A stretch of DNA of 39,246 nt from Lachnospiraceae bacterium (GTDB taxonomy: Bacteria > Bacillota > Clostridia > Lachnospirales > Lachnospiraceae), in assembly GCA_021202635.1 (NCBI GenBank), contig JAJQCQ010000082.1, forward strand, positions 4,195 through 43,440. The letters run 5' to 3'. Made by a program: the position numbers and the translations under genes. Position 1 is the first letter of the stretch. Every line of letters starts with the position of its first letter. Below are positions 33,669 to 39,246 of this stretch, piece by piece. The notes under the pieces were generated by a model, which did not search any database, was not told the DNA's origin, and saw only the letters and a list, made by a program, of their open reading frames with translations.

Positions 33669-35084
33669 TTACATGATGCTCAGATATGACAGATGGAACG
33701 TATATCCCGCCCCCAGCGCCAGCGCCGCCCATCCGACCGCCGCACCGCATTTCGACCGGCTGCCGAGTTCATCCAGAAGTAATACGGCGCAGATTTCCAG
33801 CGCAAAGTAGAAAAACGTGAACGTGCGAAGCCCGTAACCATATAAGGTCGGAGAAAATCCCATGACCAGGCGGCTGCAGAGTCCCGCGGAGAAAGCAAGA
33901 AAAAGCGGCACGGCCTTTCCCTGGGCCTGGCTCAGCCAAAGGATGGACAAAAGAATCACTCCCACCGTCAGAATTGCCAGAAACAGCGGCAGATAGTACG
34001 TCCATTCCGTGTATCTCCATGCATCCAGATAAGGATAATCCGGCGTTGTGTAGCCGGCCTTGGGATAGAAAATGTACAGGACATACAGGCTCTGCGGAAG
34101 AAGCCTGGCTTTGAAAACCCCGAATCCCAGGTTGTAAAGCAGTGGAAAAGCGCTGACCAGGCCTTTTAATGGATCCTTGCAGCAGAGAACGACCGCCAGA
34201 AAAAGCAGCAGACAGAATACCAGCCAGATGGCGGTATTCCCGGAAAACAAATAGGCGGCCGTAGCAGTAAACCCCCGAATGAGTTTGTCCGACAGACTCA
34301 TATGCAGATATTCCGGGATCACAAAGATCGAATAGATCGCTGACGCCCGGGTGCGGTGACCGGGGGCGGTAAAGACGAATGCGATGCCGGCAGCAGAAGT
34401 GAGAAAACTAATCCAGGTAAATCCGCCAATCGGCTGCCGCCTGTATTTTTTAGCAGCAATGGCGATGGCGTAGACCGTCACCAGAATCGCTCCCGACTGT
34501 TCCTGGTTCGATGCGTAGAGGCAGCCGATGAAGCAAAACAGGTAAAACCAGCGGTGCTTTTCGAGGCCACCGGCACACAGCAGCGGAACCAGGGCAACAA
34601 GCAATGCCGCCGTCGTCCAGATATAGTTTGTACTGGTGGCAACCCATCCCGCGGAATTCAGGATTGAAAAAGGAAGCAGCAGCACTGCCAGACATCCGGG
34701 CAGCGAGGTTCTGCCCTTCGACACAAAAAAACGGTTCATACAGGCCGCAATGATCAGATACATCAGGATGTCAATCGTTTTCCATACCCATGGATTCAGC
34801 CAGGTAAACAGCGCCGCCATGGAATCCGGAAAGACCTTTCCGTTTACGTACAGATACAAATAAGCCATGTATTCCGGAAGCGACATCTGATTCAATGCAT
34901 CCTGAAAAATGCCATCGTCGCTCAGGTTTAACGACATGTCCCAGTGCAGGGCAAGCAGGACAAACGCCAAAAGGAGATACGGCAGATAAACCCTTACAAA
35001 TTTGTTTGCGTGGAATCCACGCGTCCTGTCACGAAGCGCAGACCGGTTTTGATTGATTGTGACTGAACGTGCTTCCATTGTCAT
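33669..35084 (-). CDS. DUF6056-like polytopic membrane protein, probable surface glycan enzyme
   Basis: 471 residues if the ATG at 35084 is used. An in-frame TTG at 35129 with AGGAG ten bases upstream is a serious alternative and would add 15 residues. About eleven to twelve hydrophobic segments are present. The first external loop holds HWDMSLNLSDDGIF, where acidic residues resemble GT-C glycosyltransferases; further motifs are NSAGWVATSTNYIWTTAALL, ASNQEQSGAILV and FTAPGHRTRAS, which recall the DUF6056 family. These proteins sit in capsule or teichoic-acid-like clusters; enzymatic activity is inferred. Gene neighbours are two acyltransferases upstream and a small anchored protein downstream. 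Confidence 0.75.
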   Translation of the reverse strand: MTMEARSVTINQNRSALRDRTRGFHANKFVRVYLPYLLLAFVLLALHWDMSLNLSDDGIFQDALNQMSLPEYMAYLYLYVNGKVFPDSMAALFTWLNPWVWKTIDILMYLIIAACMNRFFVSKGRTSLPGCLAVLLLPFSILNSAGWVATSTNYIWTTAALLVALVPLLCAGGLEKHRWFYLFCFIGCLYASNQEQSGAILVTVYAIAIAAKKYRRQPIGGFTWISFLTSAAGIAFVFTAPGHRTRASAIYSIFVIPEYLHMSLSDKLIRGFTATAAYLFSGNTAIWLVFCLLLFLAVVLCCKDPLKGLVSAFPLLYNLGFGVFKARLLPQSLYVLYIFYPKAGYTTPDYPYLDAWRYTEWTYYLPLFLAILTVGVILLSILWLSQAQGKAVPLFLAFSAGLCSRLVMGFSPTLYGYGLRTFTFFYFALEICAVLLLDELGSRSKCGAAVGWAALALGAGYTFHLSYLSIM

Positions 35085-35202
35085 TGTGAAGCCCTGTTCG
35101 CCCGAACTATAAGAGTTTCGACAGAACAAGGCTTCCCTGCTCCTTCCTGTTTTATTGTTACAGTGCGTGCTCGGGTTGTCACCGGTAACGTTTTATTTCC
35201 CT

Positions 35203-35255
35203 GTAACTGTTCAGAACTGCAGCGAAGCGCAGACCTGCGGCCTGCGGTTCTGAAT
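35203..35255 (+). repeat. Dispersed repeat (GTAACTGTTCAGAAC family), second copy
   Basis: The first 15 bases equal those at 24861-24875 and the end GTTCTGAAT (35247-35255) matches 24899-24907; the middle is longer here and contains GCAGCGAAGCGC and GACCTGCGGCCTGCGG. It lies in the 238-base gap between the acyltransferase gene and the DUF6056-like gene. Confidence 0.7.
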
Positions 35256-35322
35256 TCATGCATTTCTTTTTCCGTTTTGAGATTCCCGTCTACGCTATCG
35301 CTTCATCTGTCAAACCGGCGGT

Positions 35323-36480
35323 TCAGGATTGTGTAAACCGGGCCAGCAGCTGCTTCTCTGCCGGAATGAGGAGCTTTTCCGTAACCAGCAGCAGCAGAGC
35401 AATGTAGACGACGGTCTCCAGCGTACTGTCCAGGCTGACCTCCAGTCCAAAGATGGCTGCGAACGCCGGAATGAGCTCTTTAATGATCATTTCATTTCCG
35501 CAAAGATACAGGGTGTCTCTGCCGATTTTCCGAAACGCTTCCACATCTCTCAAAATCCAGGCAACTCCCAGGAAAAACAGAATGATCACCAGCGCCTGCA
35601 GATAATAGATCAGCGTTCCCGCGACCGGAAGCGCCCAGAGGAATGAAAGAAAGTCACTGCCGAAATAGCAGAGGACGGTATAGACACAGCAGGCTGCCCA
35701 GACAGCCGCCGCTGCGATTCTCACAGCCACTTTTCCCCTTGCAGGTGATTCTGCCCTGGCAGGCTTCCCGTCTGCATTTTCGCTGCTGCCGGACAAAACC
35801 CGGTCTGCCCTCTTTCTATCTCCGGACAGGATCCGGTCAATCCCCGGAAACATCAGATACCCCGCGCAATAATACAGCATATAATACATCGCACTGTCCA
35901 CATTCCAGTACCAGGACGGTTCCCCCGGAAGGTTCTGTGGAAGCAGAAAAGCCGCTGCAAGATAGGCCAGTACACAGACAAGCAGTATGAAAAAATGCTT
36001 CCAATTTTCCATCAGCCGGAACACGATGCAGATCACAAACTGGCACGTAAAGAACCACAGGCTCCCCGCCAGAAAACGGTTCCGGACGCAGCCCTGCAGA
36101 ATCTGCACCAGAGAAAGCCGTACCTCCGCCAGGCCAAATGCCATATCCGCGTAGACCGTGTAAGCCACAATCGACACAAGGGCAAAAAACAGCCAGGGGA
36201 TGAGAATTGTTTTGACCTTATGGATAACATATTCCGGAAAGCTCCGCTTTCTGCCAAGCGTCTCCGCGCAGCCCGACACAAAGAAAAACAGAGGAACGTG
36301 ATACATAAACACAAACGGATAAAAGCTGCCCGCCGCATCCGCCATATGCCCCAGATAGATGAAGAAAATCCCGATGAATTTTAACACATCCAGGTAAGAT
36401 TTTCTATTGCCGGCTCCATTTCTGTCTTCGTTTTGTCTTCCGTCACTCAGATTCCTCTTCTTTTCCATATTTCCCTGCAT
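35323..36480 (-). CDS. Acyltransferase-3 family membrane protein
   Basis: 385 residues with about ten membrane helices. AGGGAG precedes the ATG, which lies two bases after the stop codon of the upstream acyltransferase gene, so the two are co-translated. Acyltransferase-3 features: YLDVLKFIGIFFIYLGHMADAAGSFYPFVFMYHVPLFFFVSG, where the LGH histidine and YHVPLFF motif are typical. Such enzymes carry acetyl or other acyl groups across the membrane onto surface polysaccharides. About residues 217-255 form a hydrophilic, charged cytosolic loop. The acceptor is unknown. The cluster context suggests O-acetylation of a cell-surface polymer. Confidence 0.85.
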   Translation of the reverse strand: MQGNMEKKRNLSDGRQNEDRNGAGNRKSYLDVLKFIGIFFIYLGHMADAAGSFYPFVFMYHVPLFFFVSGCAETLGRKRSFPEYVIHKVKTILIPWLFFALVSIVAYTVYADMAFGLAEVRLSLVQILQGCVRNRFLAGSLWFFTCQFVICIVFRLMENWKHFFILLVCVLAYLAAAFLLPQNLPGEPSWYWNVDSAMYYMLYYCAGYLMFPGIDRILSGDRKRADRVLSGSSENADGKPARAESPARGKVAVRIAAAAVWAACCVYTVLCYFGSDFLSFLWALPVAGTLIYYLQALVIILFFLGVAWILRDVEAFRKIGRDTLYLCGNEMIIKELIPAFAAIFGLEVSLDSTLETVVYIALLLLVTEKLLIPAEKQLLARFTQS

Positions 36481-36482
36481 TT

Positions 36483-37793
36483 TTATCTCCCTCTGCGCTC
36501 TGCTTTCCGCCGCTCTTCTCCCTCACGCATCCGTTTCAGAATCGCACGGCAGAGCCGCTGCGCAGGTTTTTCCACCAGGTAAAAGGACAGCAGCGCGGCC
36601 AGCAGCGTTGGAATCGCGCTAAGCAGCAGCGTTTTTGTGTAAGGATAGGTCACACCATGTTTATTCTGCCAGTAAACGACGAGCTGCTGGAAGAAAAAGC
36701 CATACAGATAAATGCCATAGGTCAGGTCTACCTTTCGTCCAAAGCGGCTGAATGCAGCGTTGGGCGCAAATGCAAACGAAAATACAGTATACGGCAGCAC
36801 CATAAGCAGGAGAAAATACTGCAGGAAAACGCCCGACGACTCAAACACAATCAGCAGACACATGCCCACAAGGGCCACCTGTATATTCAGGTATTTCTTT
36901 GCCTGCTCGAATGTGAAAAAAACACCAATGATGTACATCGTGATCAGGTGATAAGCAGGAATCAGCTCTGTCCCGTAAAAAACCACAACTGCATCCGCCT
37001 TGCATACCCGCAGGTAAAGGTCAAACGCGATCGCAGCGGCAGTCACGACGGCTGCAATATGGAACGAACGATTCGATCGATTCAATTGCGCTGATTCCGG
37101 GGATTTCACCGGTTTCCTTCCATTCCATGCTCCCGCCGGTTCTGCCGATCCAGCTTGCTCAGAGGCATCCACGGCAGCGGCCGACGGATCGGACGCCAAC
37201 AGAGCTCCAGCAGTTCTTTTTTTCCTTCCAAGCCCATAAACACACGCCAGAATCGGTGTCACTACATAGGCAAAGGTCTCCACCGGCATGGTCCAGAGGG
37301 AGCCATTGGTCACATAGGCCTCAATCATATTGGTAAACACGCCCGGCTGCGCGTAAACCGGATAGAACCGCAGATTCATGAGATACAGATACCACCAGCT
37401 GCTCTGGAAATAACCCTGTACCCCATTGTCCGAAAGCAGCGGGCCGGTCACGAACACCATGATCAGTACCATCACCGCAAACGGCGGCCACAGGCGGAAA
37501 AAGCGCCGAATGGCAAAGCGCAGCGGATGCGGGTCCGATAACCAGCTTTTCGTGATCAGATACCCACTGATCAGAAATAGCATCCAAACCCCCATCTCAT
37601 GCAGACTGTGAATCGAAAACAAAAGCGGCGTACCGCTCCGGATCATCTCCATATGCCCAGCAAAGACAAAGATGGAGGCGATCAGCCGAATGATGTTAAA
37701 ATTATTGTCACGCGCATCCGGCACCGGCTTTTGGACACTGCTTCCTCTCCGGATGCTTCCCTCTGCGCGATTCGCGTGTTCCTTCTGTTGCAT
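36483..37793 (-). CDS. Acyltransferase-3 family membrane protein (OafA-like)
   Basis: 436 residues from the ATG at 37793, which has AGGAGG eight bases upstream; an ATG six bases earlier is too close to it. About ten membrane helices. The N-terminal motif FNIIRLIASIFVFAGHMEMI carries the conserved AGH histidine, followed by GVWMLFLISGYLITKSWL and the RFFRLWPPFAVMVL arginine motif of OafA-like enzymes. A long hydrophilic loop (about 190-240, Ala/Ser/Glu-rich) interrupts the helices. The C-terminus (VEKPAQRLCRAILKR) is also typical. First gene of the cluster; transcription likely begins near 37817. Two consecutive enzymes of this family suggest two modifications of one polymer, or successive steps. 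Confidence 0.87.
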   Translation of the reverse strand: MQQKEHANRAEGSIRRGSSVQKPVPDARDNNFNIIRLIASIFVFAGHMEMIRSGTPLLFSIHSLHEMGVWMLFLISGYLITKSWLSDPHPLRFAIRRFFRLWPPFAVMVLIMVFVTGPLLSDNGVQGYFQSSWWYLYLMNLRFYPVYAQPGVFTNMIEAYVTNGSLWTMPVETFAYVVTPILACVYGLGRKKRTAGALLASDPSAAAVDASEQAGSAEPAGAWNGRKPVKSPESAQLNRSNRSFHIAAVVTAAAIAFDLYLRVCKADAVVVFYGTELIPAYHLITMYIIGVFFTFEQAKKYLNIQVALVGMCLLIVFESSGVFLQYFLLLMVLPYTVFSFAFAPNAAFSRFGRKVDLTYGIYLYGFFFQQLVVYWQNKHGVTYPYTKTLLLSAIPTLLAALLSFYLVEKPAQRLCRAILKRMREGEERRKAERRGR

Positions 37794-37824
37794 ACACATC
37801 CCCTCCTGTATCATTGACCCGCTT

Positions 37825-37830
37825 ATTATA
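37825..37830 (-). promoter_or_regulatory. -10 box of the acyltransferase cluster promoter
   Basis: A perfect TATAAT on the minus strand, about 30 bases before the AGGAGG of the 37793 start. The best -35 candidate (TGGCAT at 17 bp) is poor, so an activator or another spacing may apply. Confidence 0.55.
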
Positions 37831-37883
37831 CCCCATATGACATGTAAATGCCAGTCTGATTTCTTATGGATGTAAAATCGGGC

Positions 37884-37990
37884 TGTCACTACGTTTTCAA
37901 CCCTCGCCGGGTGGCATCCCGCACTTCGTGCGGGATAAGCCCTGACCATGCAACAGGTGCGGATGCGTGGTCGGGGTGTGCGTAATAACG
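37884..37990 (-). repeat. Dispersed intergenic repeat, long form, with hairpin
   Basis: Read on the minus strand this aligns with 6868-6935 and 32922-33016: CCCGACCACGCA, GCATGGTCAGGG, CTTATCCCGCACG, GGATGCCACCCGGC, and GGTTGAAAACGTAGTGACAGC. The centre is a perfect 9-bp hairpin ATCCCGCAC/GTGCGGGAT with a three-base loop (37916-37936). It lies between the start of the acyltransferase cluster and the end of the Rpn pseudogene. Confidence 0.78.
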
Positions 37991-38029
37991 AAATCGACGC
38001 TGTGATCGAACATGAGCAGGCATTCTGTG

Positions 38030-38911
38030 TCAGTCTTTACCAAAAAAAGATAGAATCACCCGTTCTGCATCCTCCGGCGATACATCACAGGCTTCTGCTA
38101 TTTCTTCATTGGAAGAGCCTTCCTTGTGCATTTTGAGAATTTTGATTGTACGACTTTCTCCAATTTCCATACCGCGTGCTTCTCCAACCTGCTCACCTTG
38201 TTTTTGGGCATAAGCAATTGCTGCATTGTAGTCCCGGATTGCTTTCTCGCGGGCTTCGTATTCCAGACGCTTCTTCTCATCAGCGCTCAGCTCCAGGAGT
38301 GTATGATAGGCTTCTTCAATGTATTCGTTTTTATTTGCCATGGTTTGAAAGTCCTCCACCTTCTTCCCACCAAAAAAGCGCATCCAGCTGACCACATTGT
38401 CATCATCTGGCTTTTCTTTTGGAAGCTTTTTTAACTCCAGGATCTGGATTTCCAGAAGATCACTGTAAAGGGCGCTTGTCTTGTTGTCTCGCAGGGTAAT
38501 TGTGCGGTAGCATTCGGTATCATCCGGGAAATGTTTAAAATTCAGGATGCTGACATGAATACATTTTTTGAGGTTGTCGTAGCTTTCGCCTTTCTTTAAC
38601 TGTTCCGTATACATCTTGCAAAGATAAAAGATAATACGGTTTTTCCAGGCGTCAAACATCGCTACCTGCATCTCCATATCAATCTGAGTGCCATTCATCA
38701 GCTTTACCCGCACATCAAGGATTCCAAGCTTATCCTCGTCACTGTCTCGCGATAGAATCGTGGGTAAAAGCGTGGTTTCCTCAATCGTTTCCGGGTCTAC
38801 CTTCAGAAGCGCAGATACGAACCCTTGTCGGACCTTCGGGTTCTACATCAGTTCCTTGAAACAGAAGTCAATCGTGGGAAGCATAATAAAATCATTGTTT
38901 TTCAGTGTCAT
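38030..38911 (-). pseudogene. Rpn/PD-(D/E)xK nuclease-family (putative transposase) gene with in-frame amber stop
   Basis: The frame from ATG at 38911 (AGGAG seven bases upstream) to the stop at 38030 is 294 codons and is interrupted once, by TAG at 38843-38845, after MTLKNNDFIMLP and FCFKELM; reading continues in the same frame with NPKVRQGFVSALLKVDPE. A CAG to TAG change explains it. Downstream are the nuclease-like motif LGILDVRVKLMNGTQIDMEMQV, FFGGKKVEDFQTMANKNEYIEEA, and a C-terminal helical region with SNEEIAEACDVSPEDAERV. Members of this family are about 290-310 residues, are multicopy and promote recombination. Re-start at 38698 or a suppressor could still give a shortened protein lacking the N-terminal 70 residues. 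Confidence 0.82.
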
Positions 38912-39246
38912 AACGAATCTCCTCTCTGATATGGACAGCATACCGGAAGGATTTCTTTCTGTAATCATATCATTTTTTTCACGATGGGATAGTACCTAAC
39001 ATTAATTTTACAAAAGAAAGAGCTTTCGATATGCCGTTATGAGTTAACAACTGGCGTTATTATATCACAAAGCAAATAGCAGCGCATCTCATCCTCTATT
39101 AATATTTTATAAACTTTTTTTATAATCACTCTGTCATTTTTTTATAATAGTTTTGAGATAATTCAAAGTGCTGTTTTATTTGTTATATAAATATGATTAA
39201 AGCGACAGAAGGGTAAATCAATTCTGTCCTTCCTACAATATGAACC
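38912..39246. other. AT-rich region upstream of the Rpn gene, no gene seen
   Basis: A strongly AT-rich stretch to the window edge. It contains an extended -10 box on the minus strand, TGATATAAT (39059-39067), that could drive the Rpn gene about 140 bases away, and a TATAAT on the plus strand near 39143. No reading frame with a ribosome binding site was found. Confidence 0.5.

Overview
The window looks like chromosome of an anaerobic Firmicute of the Clostridia, most probably a Lachnospiraceae-type gut bacterium. This is inferred from the protein families (DUF6077-type and DUF6056-type membrane proteins, YibE/F, an EpsC-type serine acetyltransferase, a Gld-like ABC operon with DUF4340, arabinose isomerase beside an esterase-like hydrolase, Cna-B/vWA surface proteins), from strong AGGAGG ribosome binding sites, and from sigma-A promoters with 16-17 bp spacers. 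No rRNA, tRNA, CRISPR array or intact mobile element was seen.

Layout. 1-4384 (-) is the N-terminal 1461 codons of a very large surface protein with two near-identical vWA modules and Glu-Thr low-complexity stretches; its end lies outside the window. 4775-6855 (+) holds two membrane-protein reading frames that may be one broken gene. 7086-11023 is housekeeping: Maf, an AEC transporter, a 54-residue acidic protein, serine acetyltransferase and a zinc-ribbon protein. 11160-16336 (-) is an ATPase plus a 1439-residue FtsX-type permease with a huge coiled-coil hairpin. 16602-19388 holds a Uma2 remnant, an ArsR-like regulator, a small membrane protein and citrate synthase behind a promoter and terminator-like leader. 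19483-24635 (-) is a four-gene GldA-GldF-GldG-DUF4340 operon, divergent from shikimate kinase (24939-25463, +). 25498-32704 (-) carries araA, an alpha/beta hydrolase, a parvulin-like lipoprotein, a YibE/F protein and a Tat-exported alkaline phosphatase. 33038-37793 (-) is a cell-surface polysaccharide-type cluster: two acyltransferase-3 proteins, a DUF6056-like membrane protein and a small anchored protein. 38030-38911 (-) is an Rpn-type nuclease gene broken by an in-frame amber codon.

Themes. Many genes face the cell envelope: surface adhesin, two ABC systems, foldase, phosphatase, acyltransferases. Several unrelated exported proteins share long Glu/Thr/Asp/Ser/Ala tracts, some placed inside conserved folds, which is the most distinctive feature of the window. 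Intergenic regions hold three families of dispersed repeats with inverted-repeat structure (6868-7085, 17417-17489, 32922-33016, 37884-37990, 24861-24907, 35203-35255). Convergent genes are separated by clean bidirectional hairpin terminators (19401-19441, 25454-25489).
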